This document shows, piece after piece, positions 7,621 through 16,093 of a DNA stretch of 64,000 nt (its first letter is position 1; each line of letters begins with the position of its first letter). The stretch covers positions 434,001 through 498,000 of the forward strand of contig NZ_JALGRF010000001.1 in the NCBI RefSeq assembly GCF_022815725.1, read 5' to 3'. Below the pieces are notes generated by a model. The model saw nothing but the letters and a program-made list of their open reading frames with translations, did no database searches and was not told the DNA's origin. The position numbers and the translations under genes were made by a program. This DNA is from Streptomyces sp. APSN-46.1. Lineage in GTDB: Bacteria; Actinomycetota; Actinomycetes; Streptomycetales; Streptomycetaceae.

Positions 7621-7981
7621 CGTTCGGCGTAACTCCTGATCAAGGAAGAGCGCTGGTGACCAGTGAGAATGTGACCGACGACGAGTCCGTCGGGTTCCTG
7701 AGGAAACGAGTCATCCTGGACCTCTCACGTAGTGCAGGAAGGAAGCCTTTTCCTCAGGGGGCGGCCCAGAGCCGCTCCAAAGACCGCCAGCGACGGCGCC
7801 GTCTGGTCGAGCATCCGGAAGCGAAGCGGCCAGTGCAGTGACTGGAGTGTCCCCGTCAAGGGTGTCTGATGTTGTTTCTACCGGCCGCGTGGTTTCGGAC
7901 GGTTCTTCCTCTTCATCGCCGCCGACACCGGCCACCGTTACTTGGAGATCCAACTGGTTCTCCGCCTCCATCGGATCCGAG
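7621..7981. other. Non-coding stretch between IS remnant and hydrolase gene
   Basis: No convincing gene on either strand. It contains a hairpin at 7944-7963 (GGAGATCC/GGTTCTCC around a four-base loop, one mismatch) placed to end the minus-strand hydrolase gene. Confidence 0.4.
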
Positions 7982-9112
7982 TCAGCGGTGGCGGGTGAGG
8001 GCGTCCACCTCGCGGACCAGAAAGGTTTCCCGGCACAGCTCGAAGTGGTCCACCCGGCGCAGATCGAAGACCCGGCGCACGCCGCGCTGGCGGGCCAGGC
8101 CCACCACCTCGTTGAAGTGCCGTTCGAAGTGGGTGGAGAAGAAGATCTTCACCGAGCCGGACATCGCCTGGAGCTGGTCGAAGCGGCGGAAGAACAGGTC
8201 GTAGCGGCCCTCCGGCTCCCAGTCTGCCCACAGCTCGGAGGCGTAGCGCTGGACCTGGCGCAGGTCCTTCTCGGTGATCTTGTGGAGGTACTCGCAGACG
8301 TTCTGGAACTCCACAGGGGAGCGCGGGATGTTGGCGATCCGTTTGAGTTCGGTCAGCGGCTCGTCCGGATTCATCTGCGCCATGCTCTCCGTGATGATCA
8401 TCGTGGAGTGGTTGATGTTGGGGTCGAGCAGCAGGGCAGCGGCCACCTTCGGCTTCCGGTCCGGGTGCGCGGTCCACAGTGCGGCGAGCCGGAACAGCAT
8501 GTCCGCCCCGACCGAGAAGCCCACCAGGGTCAGCTTCTTGTGCGGGTACTGCCGGCACAGGTTGTTGATGGCGCCGCTGATCAGGTCCGTGTGGGTGGCC
8601 AGCCCGATGGGCCCGTACCGGCTGTCCCGGGCGTCTTCGACGCTGTGGCCGAACGCGGTGATGGCGATGGTGTGCTGCCGCGCCATGTTCATGTACGGGC
8701 GGAAGTCCTCGGCGTCCAGTCCGAGCCCGTGCAGCAGGACCACCAAGTGAGAGGAGGACGTACGCCGTTCCAGGTAGCGCAGTTCACGGCCGATGACGGC
8801 CTGGTCCGACGGGAGGTCGCCGTCGAAGTCGTCGGCGCGGATCTCGAACGACTGTGGGGTGACCTCCCGTTGGAGCTCGCGGCGGCGCTCCACCCGGCCG
8901 CGGGCCCACCAGGCCGTGGAGAACACGGCAGCGCCCCCGGTGGCCACCAGGGTTCCGCCGGCGGCCACATGGGTCCACGTCCACGCGAGCATGGCGCGGG
9001 CCTCGTCGCTGTAGATCCCGAGGAACAGGCTGACGGCCCCGCCGGCCAGGGCAAGGGGCCCTCGGTGCCGGGTGGCGAAGGCAGCCAGCGTGGCGGTGCC
9101 GACTCCCCTCAT
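7982..9112 (-). CDS. Membrane-anchored alpha/beta hydrolase
   Basis: A 376-residue protein. The N-terminal 65 residues carry two hydrophobic stretches (LALAGGAVSLFLGI; GGTLVATGGAAVFSTAWWA), so it is probably membrane-tethered. The hydrolase domain has an oxyanion loop HGLGLD, the nucleophile elbow GFSVGAD (G-x-S-x-G) and a late D-H-F-E-L segment supplying the His. It is paralogous to the gene at 10462-11304: both share YLER, HGLGLDA-x-D, and LLDPN-x-N-x-STM-x-I. Its ATG overlaps the stop of the methyltransferase-like gene upstream (ATGA), so the two form an operon. Substrate unknown; lipase/esterase-type chemistry is expected. Confidence 0.75.
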   Translation of the reverse strand: MRGVGTATLAAFATRHRGPLALAGGAVSLFLGIYSDEARAMLAWTWTHVAAGGTLVATGGAAVFSTAWWARGRVERRRELQREVTPQSFEIRADDFDGDLPSDQAVIGRELRYLERRTSSSHLVVLLHGLGLDAEDFRPYMNMARQHTIAITAFGHSVEDARDSRYGPIGLATHTDLISGAINNLCRQYPHKKLTLVGFSVGADMLFRLAALWTAHPDRKPKVAAALLLDPNINHSTMIITESMAQMNPDEPLTELKRIANIPRSPVEFQNVCEYLHKITEKDLRQVQRYASELWADWEPEGRYDLFFRRFDQLQAMSGSVKIFFSTHFERHFNEVVGLARQRGVRRVFDLRRVDHFELCRETFLVREVDALTRHR

Positions 9113-10206
9113 CGGCTCAGGCCGTCCGGTACGTCCGCCCGGTCCGGCCCGGCCGATCCGGCCAGTCCGGTGAGTTCGGTGAATCCTGGGCCGGCCGTCG
9201 CTCTCCCGAGGACATGGGCATCGGAGACATCGGCGATGTGGAGCGGGCCGGTGCTGCCGGTGCCGCTGGTCAGGTGGGCCTCCACCCGGGCTCCCATCCG
9301 GCGCAGCCCGTCGCGTGGCTCCATGCCGAGCAGTAGGCCGGGCGGGGCCAGCGCCTCCTTGATCGTCGCGATGACCTCGCCGCGGGTGGCCTCGTCGTAC
9401 TGGTAAAGGACGAAGTTGCAGGTCACGACGTTGATTCGGTGGGTACGGAGGTACCGGGTCAAGGCCGGCAGATCGAGGATGTCGAGGGCGGAAATGATGG
9501 AGGAGGTATCGGCGGAGGCCGTCTGCTCCAGCGACCAGAGCACCTCGGAGAAGCGCTCGTCGTAGTAGGCCGAGGGCCCGTGGCAGGCCCGGATCCACTC
9601 CAGAGTGGGCAGCGGCGGGGCGTCGATCCCGTGCCGCTCGACCAGCGGGATCGTTCGGTACGGCGGCGGCTGGGGGCTCCACTCCAGGTCGGGGGCGAAC
9701 CGGTCGAAGACCACCCGGTTGTTCAGCTGTCGCGGCAGCAGCCCGATCCCGGTACCCATGTCGAGCAGGCGTATCCCGTCGACGGCGTGGTGCGCGGCGT
9801 AGGAGCTGAGCAGCAGCTGGGGTATGAGGAAACGGCGGGCCCCGGTGAAGGAGTTGGAACGGCCGGTGAGCACGGCCGTGATCCGGTCGTGGTGCTCCTT
9901 CAGGGTCTCTGAGAGCAGCTTGGCCCTTACGGCGGCGGGCAGTTCGGGCGAGAAGAGTGCCTCGGCCCGGGGGTCCTGCGCGGCCACGGTGCGCAGGGCG
10001 ATGCCGATGAGGGTGATGAGGTGTGAGGTACTCATCCGGGGCCGGGTGAGGCGTACGGACTCCAGCAGCAGGTCCACGGCAGGGGCGGAGCCGGAGCCGG
10101 CCAGCAGGGCAATCGACTCGTGGACCACTGACCAGCCGTGATTGCCCTGCTCGTGCTGCTGCATATCGCTCAACGTGCGTACCAGAAGGTCCTTGCCGTC
10201 GGACAT
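9109..10206 (-). CDS. DUF2332-like / SAM-methyltransferase-fold protein
   Basis: A 365-residue soluble protein. The N-terminal 140 residues are helical. A Rossmann glycine motif then appears as LLDMGTGIGLLPRQLN, resembling the S-adenosylmethionine loop, and later VVTCNFVLYQYD resembles the post-motif strand. The overall pattern recalls DUF2332 proteins (helical cap plus a methyltransferase-like core) whose substrate is unknown. It is the first gene of a two-gene minus-strand operon and is divergent from the second hydrolase over a 255-bp spacer. Confidence 0.55.
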   Translation of the reverse strand: MSDGKDLLVRTLSDMQQHEQGNHGWSVVHESIALLAGSGSAPAVDLLLESVRLTRPRMSTSHLITLIGIALRTVAAQDPRAEALFSPELPAAVRAKLLSETLKEHHDRITAVLTGRSNSFTGARRFLIPQLLLSSYAAHHAVDGIRLLDMGTGIGLLPRQLNNRVVFDRFAPDLEWSPQPPPYRTIPLVERHGIDAPPLPTLEWIRACHGPSAYYDERFSEVLWSLEQTASADTSSIISALDILDLPALTRYLRTHRINVVTCNFVLYQYDEATRGEVIATIKEALAPPGLLLGMEPRDGLRRMGARVEAHLTSGTGSTGPLHIADVSDAHVLGRATAGPGFTELTGLAGSAGPDRADVPDGLSR

Positions 10207-10461
10207 CAGCGAAGCGCCCCCTCTTGTTCAGCTGACAGGACCACGTACCGGAATCAACAGTTCGCGTTTCGCCGGCTCGGTAGCCATGCGAGCGCCACAT
10301 AATTAAGCTGGACAGTCTGTGATGTGTCCAGAACGCCGACGGGTCCCCCCACTTCGCGACGCCGGGTCGTGGTCCCGTTACCCATTTCGGCACATTCCAT
10401 GCGGCGTTGGTCTAGAGTCGCTCACGCACTTCCCGCACACATCTGTCAGAGGGTGGTCCGT

Positions 10462-11304
10462 ATGACCTCTGCGTTGGCTTTCGGTCAGGTGACCGAAGGG
10501 CGAACGTCGACCGGATTGAGGTACCTGGAACGAAAGTCGGACTCCGACACGCTCACATTCTTCTTCCATGGTCTCGGCCTCGACGCAACGGACTACCTCG
10601 GCTACCTCAGCCACACGGACACCCACGGCATCGCGCTGAACCTCCGCGGCTACGAACCGGACCGGTCGGCCGGGATCCCGCCCGTGCCGCTGGCCTCCCA
10701 CATCCGGATGGCAGCCGCCTTCGTCGAGGAGGTCAGCCGGGAGAACGCGGACAAGAAGATCGTCCTGCTGGGTTTCTCGCTCGGCGCCGACCTGATCCTG
10801 CAGCTCGCGGAGCAGTGGCAGGACGGGCGCGGCGTTCCTGCGGTCCACGCTGCCGTGCTCCTCGATCCCAATGTCAATCAATCGACTATGACCATTTCCC
10901 GGATGTTCGCAGAGGCGGACCCGACAGATCCGGTTCCGGCTTTCAAGAGACTGGTCAACCTCGCTCCGGACAAGGACGGATTCCGGTCACTCTGTCACTA
11001 CCTGGCGAAGGTGGCGCCGAAGGATTTCGAGCAGGTGGCGCAACTGTCCCGCGATATGATCACGTACTGGCGCCCCGACGGCTACGAACAATTCGGGGCC
11101 CGGCTGCATAATGTGACGCGCGTGGCGGACCACGTACGGCTGGTTCTCTCCGCTTCATACGGAGAACACTTGTCCGCCATGCGGACGGCAATGGGGCGGC
11201 ACGGGGACGGTGGCAATGTTTCCGTCGAACTGACCGAGCTCGACCATTTCGATCTGATCGACGAGGACCGCCTCGCTTCCGTCCTGGCCCCGTTCACGGG
11301 GTGA
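10462..11304 (+). CDS. Alpha/beta hydrolase, paralogue of the 7982-9112 gene
   Basis: A 280-residue soluble protein. ATG 10462 follows a GAGGGTGG site; the same frame is open further upstream, but that part does not look like protein. It has the oxyanion string HGLGLDATD, the nucleophile elbow GFSLGAD and a terminal DHFDLID His segment. It lacks the membrane segments of its paralogue. The shared strings LLDPNVNQSTM and YLERKS show a duplication within this small cluster. A promoter region with AT-rich CATAATTAA (about 10298) separates it from the divergent methyltransferase-like gene. Confidence 0.75.
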   Translation: MTSALAFGQVTEGRTSTGLRYLERKSDSDTLTFFFHGLGLDATDYLGYLSHTDTHGIALNLRGYEPDRSAGIPPVPLASHIRMAAAFVEEVSRENADKKIVLLGFSLGADLILQLAEQWQDGRGVPAVHAAVLLDPNVNQSTMTISRMFAEADPTDPVPAFKRLVNLAPDKDGFRSLCHYLAKVAPKDFEQVAQLSRDMITYWRPDGYEQFGARLHNVTRVADHVRLVLSASYGEHLSAMRTAMGRHGDGGNVSVELTELDHFDLIDEDRLASVLAPFTG

Positions 11305-11317
11305 ACCCGCGCGCCGA

Positions 11318-11351
11318 CCTCGGCGGCGTTCGACCAGGGTCGCCGTCGAGG
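11318..11351 (+). terminator. Hairpin after the second hydrolase gene
   Basis: CCTCGGCGGCG (11318-11328) pairs with CGCCGTCGAGG (11341-11351) with one mismatch and a 12-base loop, 14 bp after the stop. Confidence 0.5.
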
Positions 11352-11420
11352 AATCGGAAGGGAATCCATCGCCCCCGCCTTCGCCGGGTCGACCGCCGCG
11401 TCCTCACCGGCGCCTTGAGT

Positions 11421-11464
11421 ATGAGTCCTGAAAGACCCGGTGAAAGCTGACCGAACATGCGAAT
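11421..11464. repeat. 44-bp direct repeat, left copy
   Basis: Begins ATGAGTCCTGAAAGACCCGG and ends CTGACCGAACATGCGAAT. The same 44 bp recur in the same orientation at 26311-26354 with two central mismatches. The two copies flank the galactan/galactose cluster. Each copy lies about 70-120 bp after a gene stop. Confidence 0.8.
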
Positions 11465-11747
11465 CGCTGGCCGCCGTGACTCGCGCGGTCGCGTACCTGT
11501 GGTTCACGGGAATGAACAGCACCACGCTCTCGTACTCGGGGCCCTCTCCACGGGCACACCGTGCGCTCGCCCCTCGGCGAGGGCCGCCCGCGCCATACAT
11601 GCCGTGCCTGGCCGGGTGCCGGGCCAGGAGCGGCGGTCAAGGAGGTCATCTCCCACCGAAGCGATCATCGGCGGCCGTCACTGGAACCCTGACCCGCCCC
11701 GGGCCGCTCGTTCTGGGCCGCCACGACGCGGCGGGGCCGGCTTCGTG

Positions 11748-11930
11748 CGGTGGGCCGGACCGTACCGCTGCGCCCGGAGGCGTCCCGCCAGGTCGGCGAG
11801 CACCTGGCCGCAGCTGGCCCCGGGCATCCCTTCGAGGGGGTTCGGTTCGCCGCGACCTGGGGGAGCAGGGGCGTTCTGGACGTGGTGCCGGTCCGCTTGG
11901 AGCTGGTGGCGGCGGTGGTGGGGACGAGGT
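11748..11930 (+). pseudogene. Remnant resembling C-terminus of an ATP-dependent DNA ligase
   Basis: One frame reads RTVPLRPEASRQVGEHLAAA then GVRFAATWGSRGVLDVVPVR, which I recall as the OB-fold C-terminus of Streptomyces ATP-dependent DNA ligases. The rest of the gene is absent. Assignment is from memory of the family and is tentative. Confidence 0.35.
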
Positions 11931-11978
11931 GGATGTGGGTTGTCCTCCGTACCGCCTCGGCTCCTGTTGATGTCTGGA

Positions 11979-12254
11979 CTACGCCGGGCCGTAGTCCAGG
12001 GTGTAGTGGGCACCGTCCAGGTTGAAGACCAGAGTGCCGCGGTCTCCCTCGGCCGTGTCGGAGCCGAGGTGGTCATCCCCGTCCGGGAAGTCGTTGTCGT
12101 AGAGGGAGATCACGTCGCCCGTCCGGGCGAGGCGGTTGACCGGCATTGCGATGGGGGTGCTCGGGTCGCAGTCCGCCGAGTCTGCCGACGACCATACGGT
12201 GTGGTGAGTGTGGTGGCTGCCGCCGACTGCGGCGCGGCAGCGCCAGGTGCGCAT
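11979..12254 (-). pseudogene. Fragment of an unrecognised acidic, possibly secreted protein
   Basis: The last 50 codons read like real protein (VISLYDNDFPDGDDHLGSD, then GTLVFNLDGAHYTLDYGPA), an Asp-rich beta-type C-terminus. The first 30 residues are low complexity and no signal peptide is intact. I do not recognise the family. It lies in a zone of fragments. Confidence 0.35.
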
Positions 12255-12329
12255 GAGCCGGGGGCGGTGAGGGGGAGAGCGACAGCAGCCGCGGCGAACG
12301 CGGCGGGGGTGGCCACGTCCAGCCGCGGT

Positions 12330-12615
12330 CGGCCAGCACCTTGTGCCGCTCCTCGGCCACCGCGGTGGCCGGCGAGCCGTCGTGCACGATGCAGTTCTGG
12401 TCCCAGGCCGTGGTCAGCCAGTCCGCGGCCATCGCCACTGGCAGCGTGCCGCCGACGACGTAGCCGAAGTAGCGGCCGTTGCCCGACGGAACGAGCCCGC
12501 GCTCCACCGGGCGCTCGGCCGGAGCGCGCAGGTACCGCAGGGCATGCCCCGCGGCCTGGTCCAGCAGCGCCCCATACGAATCGGTGGTCTCAGAACTCCC
12601 CTCCCTTGGGGTCAC
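12330..12615 (-). pseudogene. N-terminal fragment of a PLP-dependent decarboxylase
   Basis: About 95 residues resemble the start of aromatic-L-amino-acid/glutamate decarboxylases: RPVERG, then GYVVGGTLPVAMAADWLTTA, then WDQNCIVHDGSPATAVAEE. After HKVLADRGW the frame degenerates into Pro/Ser/Arg low complexity, and the PLP-lysine part is missing. Confidence 0.5.
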
Positions 12616-12651
12616 GCCTGATGCCGCCGGCAGCGCAGTAGCGACCTGGGG

Positions 12652-14754
12652 TCAACCCTGTCCCACCGCGTTCAGCCGAATCACCATGCTCGCGTGGTCG
12701 CCCGCCGACAGGTCCAGCGGGAGCCCGTGGTGCATGAGGACGGCGCCGTGGTGGAGGAGGCCGGTCCGCTCGTCGCGGTAGCGGGCGGCCGGGTCGAGGC
12801 CGCGCAAGCGCAGGGGCGGCGTCGGATCGCCGTGGGCCGGGGCGACCCGCCAGGCGATGACGACGGTGCGGTCGCCGTGGGCGTACTGGACGCCGTCGCC
12901 GTCGAGCCGGTATTGCAGGCCGTGCTGGACGACCGGGCGGATGTCCTTGTACCGGGCGACCAGGCAGGCCGCCTCCGCGAGTTCGTCCGGGGTCCACCGG
13001 GTGAGGTCGCCGCCCAGGCCGAGGGCTCCGGCCATGGCGATGTGGAAGCGGAACCGCAGCGGCACGGTACGGCCCGTGAACGGGTTGGGGCAGTCGGTGA
13101 CCCAGGCTCCCATGGTCCTGGCCGGGTAGAGCTGGCTGTAGCCGTGCTGGATGGCGATGCGGTCGACGGCGTCGGTGTTGTCGGAGGTCCACACCTGGTC
13201 CGTACGGGCCAGGACGCCCAGGTCGGCCCGTCCCCCGCCGCCGGCGCAGGCTTCGATGCGCAGGTGCGGGTGGTCGGCGCGGAGCCGGTCCATGACGGCG
13301 TACACCTGGCGTACGTGTTCGAACCAGAGCAGGTCGGCGTCCTCGCCGCGCTCGGGCCAGCCGGCCTCGCTGAAGGGCCGGTTCATGTCCCACTTGAGGA
13401 AGTCGATGGCGTGGTCGGTGACGAGCCGGTTCAGCCACGCGTGGGCCCAGGCGGCGACGTCGGGCCGGGCGAAGTTGAGGACGAGCTGGTTGCGCAGGGT
13501 CGTGCGCTCGCGGCTCGGCATGTGCAGCACCCAGTCCGGGTGGCGGCGGTAGAGGTCGCTGTCGGGGTTGACCATCTCCGGCTCCACCCACAGCCCGAAG
13601 CGCATGCCGAGCCGGTGGACCTCGTCGATGAGCGGGTGGAGGCCGTCCGGGAACGCCTTTGGATTCGACGTCCAGTCGCCGAGCCCGGCGGTGTCGTCGC
13701 GGCGGGCGCCGAACCAGCCGTCGTCCATCACGAACAGCTCCGCGCCGACCCCGGCGGCCAGCGCCGCGAGCCGCATCTGGCCGGCCTCGTCGACGTCGAA
13801 GCCGGTCGCTTCCCAGGAGTTGTAGACGACGGGCCGCAACTCGTCGGGCTGAGGTAGGACATGGCCGGCCTGGTACGTGTGCCAGGCGCGGCTCGTCCCG
13901 CCGAAGCCGTCCGCGCTGTACAGGCCCGCGAAGACCGGGGTCTGCCAGCGCTCACCCGGCCGCAGCCGCCAGGTGAGCCCGTCGTGGCCCGCGCCGCCGC
14001 TCCAGCGGACCTGGTCGTCCTGGGCGCGCCAGGCGGTGAAGTGCCAACTGCCGCTCCAGGCGAGGGCGGAGCTCCACACCTCGCCGGTGTCCTCGGTGGC
14101 GTCCCCGGCGTCGAGCATCACCCACGGGTTGGTGTCGTGGCCGGTGACGCCGCGACGGCTGGTCAGGACGAGTTCGGCGTACGGGAGCGGGGTGCGGCGC
14201 AGCTGGGTCTCGCGGCCCCAGGCGCCGATGACGTGGCTGATGCGGTAGTCGGGGCGGTGGGGGAGTGACCAGGCTGCCGAGTCCACGCGATGGAGTGTCA
14301 GCGGGGCATCGTCGGCCGACGTCCCGGTGTGGCGCAGCTCCGCCCAGCGCTCGACCACATCGCTGTCCTCGTACACCCGGTAGTGGAGCACGATCTCCAG
14401 GGGCTGCCGCCGGTCGCGCCAGCGGATCGCGAGGTGGCCGCCGTCCACGGTGTGGTTGAGGTACTGCCACTCGACGCCCCTGCTGCCGTCGGCGAAACGA
14501 ATCAGCAACGCGGCCGGGCCGTAACTCGCGCCGGCCTCCGTCGGGTACTCCTCGCGCCCGCGCGCCGTACCGGCGAAGCTGTTGCCCGGCGGTGGCAGTG
14601 GGGGTGTGGTCAGCGCCTGTTCCGGCGTCAGGTGCGGTCCCCAGTGGAGCTGGCGGGGAGCGTCGTCCCCGTCGTCGAGCCGGAGGACGTAGCTGCTGTT
14701 ACGGGCATTGAGTGCCCATATGCGGTGATGTGGGTCGTACGACACCGGGTTCAT
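12652..14754 (-). CDS. GH36 alpha-galactosidase
   Basis: A 700-residue cytoplasmic enzyme (no signal peptide) that hydrolyses terminal alpha-1,6-linked galactose. An N-terminal beta-supersandwich (1-300) precedes a TIM barrel. The nucleophile motif FLKWDMNR puts the catalytic Asp near residue 456, the acid/base motif WTSDNTD puts it near 525, and EACAGGGGRADLG precedes it. Length matches family members of about 700-730 residues. ATG 14754 was chosen because the open frame further upstream runs through the ROK gene on the other strand. It is divergent from the ROK regulator and shares its promoter region. It probably feeds released galactose to the galTEK genes. Confidence 0.92.
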   Translation of the reverse strand: MNPVSYDPHHRIWALNARNSSYVLRLDDGDDAPRQLHWGPHLTPEQALTTPPLPPPGNSFAGTARGREEYPTEAGASYGPAALLIRFADGSRGVEWQYLNHTVDGGHLAIRWRDRRQPLEIVLHYRVYEDSDVVERWAELRHTGTSADDAPLTLHRVDSAAWSLPHRPDYRISHVIGAWGRETQLRRTPLPYAELVLTSRRGVTGHDTNPWVMLDAGDATEDTGEVWSSALAWSGSWHFTAWRAQDDQVRWSGGAGHDGLTWRLRPGERWQTPVFAGLYSADGFGGTSRAWHTYQAGHVLPQPDELRPVVYNSWEATGFDVDEAGQMRLAALAAGVGAELFVMDDGWFGARRDDTAGLGDWTSNPKAFPDGLHPLIDEVHRLGMRFGLWVEPEMVNPDSDLYRRHPDWVLHMPSRERTTLRNQLVLNFARPDVAAWAHAWLNRLVTDHAIDFLKWDMNRPFSEAGWPERGEDADLLWFEHVRQVYAVMDRLRADHPHLRIEACAGGGGRADLGVLARTDQVWTSDNTDAVDRIAIQHGYSQLYPARTMGAWVTDCPNPFTGRTVPLRFRFHIAMAGALGLGGDLTRWTPDELAEAACLVARYKDIRPVVQHGLQYRLDGDGVQYAHGDRTVVIAWRVAPAHGDPTPPLRLRGLDPAARYRDERTGLLHHGAVLMHHGLPLDLSAGDHASMVIRLNAVGQG

Positions 14755-14788
14755 GCGGGGGAGCGTAGGTCCCAACTCCCGGGAATTC

Positions 14789-14811
14789 AATAATTGACGG
14801 AGGTAATTAAT
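14789..14811. promoter_or_regulatory. AT-rich dyad between alpha-galactosidase and ROK genes
   Basis: AATAATTG, seven bases, TAATTAAT: imperfect AT-rich arms in a GC-rich region, about 35 bp from the alpha-galactosidase start and 19 bp before the ROK ATG. The position and base content fit a ROK/NagC-type operator acting on both genes. This is inferred. Confidence 0.4.
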
Positions 14812-14829
14812 GGCCCTACGGTACGGCGC

Positions 14830-16005
14830 ATGCCTCCGATCCCAGAGCTGCGAGCCCCGATCACCACGCCCGCCGCAGCGGCCGTGTTCACCACCGTCCT
14901 GACGGCCGGGCCGGTCTCCCGTGTGGAGATCGCGCGGCGGACCGGGCTCTCCTCGGCTGCCGTCACCAGGACGGCCCGCCCCATCATCGAGGCCGGCTAC
15001 CTGGAAGAGCTGGCGGCCGAGGAGCGCACCGCCCCGGGCGCCGGCCGTCCGGCCAGCCCGCTGACGGTCAGGGCCGACCGCGAGTTCTTCATCGGCGTCA
15101 AGGTCACCAACGAGGATCTGATCGGCGTGGTCTGCGATCTGCGGGCCGAGACGCGTGCCTCCCGCCACCACGTCCTGACGGACCGGACCGTCGACGGCGT
15201 CGTCACGGCCCTCGCCGAACTGGTCGAGGAGCTGCTGTCCGAGTCCGACGACTACCGGGAGCGGACCCACTGTCTCGGTGTGGCCGTCTCCGGTGACGTG
15301 GACCGGGCGTCGGGGGGCGTCCGGTACTCACCGTTCCTCGGGTGGCGCGACGTCCCGCTGGCGCGGCTGCTGACCGAGGCGACCGGTCTGGTCACCACGC
15401 TGGAGAACGACGTCAAGGCCCTCACCGTCGCCGAGCAGTGGTTCGGTGAGGGCGTCGGGGCGTCGTCGTTCGCTCTCGTGACTGTAGGAACCGGTATCGG
15501 CTGTGCCCTCGTCGTGAACGGCGGTCTGGTCGCCGGCGCGTACAACGTGGCGGGCGAGCTCGGCCACGTACGCGTCGCCGAGCCGGGGCCCGCGTGCCAC
15601 TGCGGGGGCAGCGGCTGCATCGAGGCCCTGGCGTCGACCGAGGCCATCCTCGCCCACGCACGCGGCGCCTGCGGCGACCCCGAGCTGTCGATGGATGAGG
15701 CTGTCGAGCGGGCCAGGGCGGGCGAGGAGGCGGTACGCCACGCCTTCGACCGGGCCGGGCACGCCATCGGCCTGGGCCTTGCCGCCGTAGCCAACCTCAT
15801 CGGACCCGAGCGGATCGTCGTCTCGGGGGAGGGGCTGGCCGCCTATGACCTCCTGGAGCCGCAGATCCGGGAGTCCTTCGCCCAGCAGGCGTTCGGGGCC
15901 GCGGCGCGCTGTGCGCTGATCATCCGGCCGCTGCCCTTCGAGGAATGGGCACGCGGCGCGGCCGCGGTCGCCCTCCAGACCATGTTCACGGCCGAATCGA
16001 TCTGA
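14830..16005 (+). CDS. ROK family transcriptional repressor
   Basis: A 391-residue protein. An N-terminal winged helix-turn-helix (VSRVEIARRTGLSSAAVTRT) precedes a sugar-kinase-like ROK domain with the nucleotide/sugar loop TVGTGIGCALVVNGG and the zinc motif CHCGGSGCIE. ATG 14830 gives the usual N-terminus; a TTG at 14794 is in frame but would overlap the putative operator. It is divergent from alpha-galactosidase and upstream of the sugar importer, so it probably represses the cluster until a galactose-derived sugar binds (inference). Confidence 0.9.
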   Translation: MPPIPELRAPITTPAAAAVFTTVLTAGPVSRVEIARRTGLSSAAVTRTARPIIEAGYLEELAAEERTAPGAGRPASPLTVRADREFFIGVKVTNEDLIGVVCDLRAETRASRHHVLTDRTVDGVVTALAELVEELLSESDDYRERTHCLGVAVSGDVDRASGGVRYSPFLGWRDVPLARLLTEATGLVTTLENDVKALTVAEQWFGEGVGASSFALVTVGTGIGCALVVNGGLVAGAYNVAGELGHVRVAEPGPACHCGGSGCIEALASTEAILAHARGACGDPELSMDEAVERARAGEEAVRHAFDRAGHAIGLGLAAVANLIGPERIVVSGEGLAAYDLLEPQIRESFAQQAFGAAARCALIIRPLPFEEWARGAAAVALQTMFTAESI

Positions 16006-16093
16006 CTGCTTCGGCCCCGCCACCCGCACCACCAGGGACCCCCGCACCACCAGAGAAACCCCCCGCACCACCCCACCGTCAGGAGCCGCACCC

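Noticed and set aside
7572..7841. 89-codon frame beside the ISL3 remnant
   Set aside because: It starts inside the IS end, has no ribosome site and no protein-like features.
7838..9406. Plus-strand open frame of 522 codons opposite the hydrolase and methyltransferase-like genes
   Set aside because: No recognisable domains; the opposite strand carries the GFSVGAD hydrolase and the Rossmann glycine motif.
16030..16080. Three copies of CCCGCACCACC-like sequence, possible tandem repeat or operator array
   Set aside because: Spacing is irregular and the strings are low complexity; probably leader composition before the binding-protein gene.
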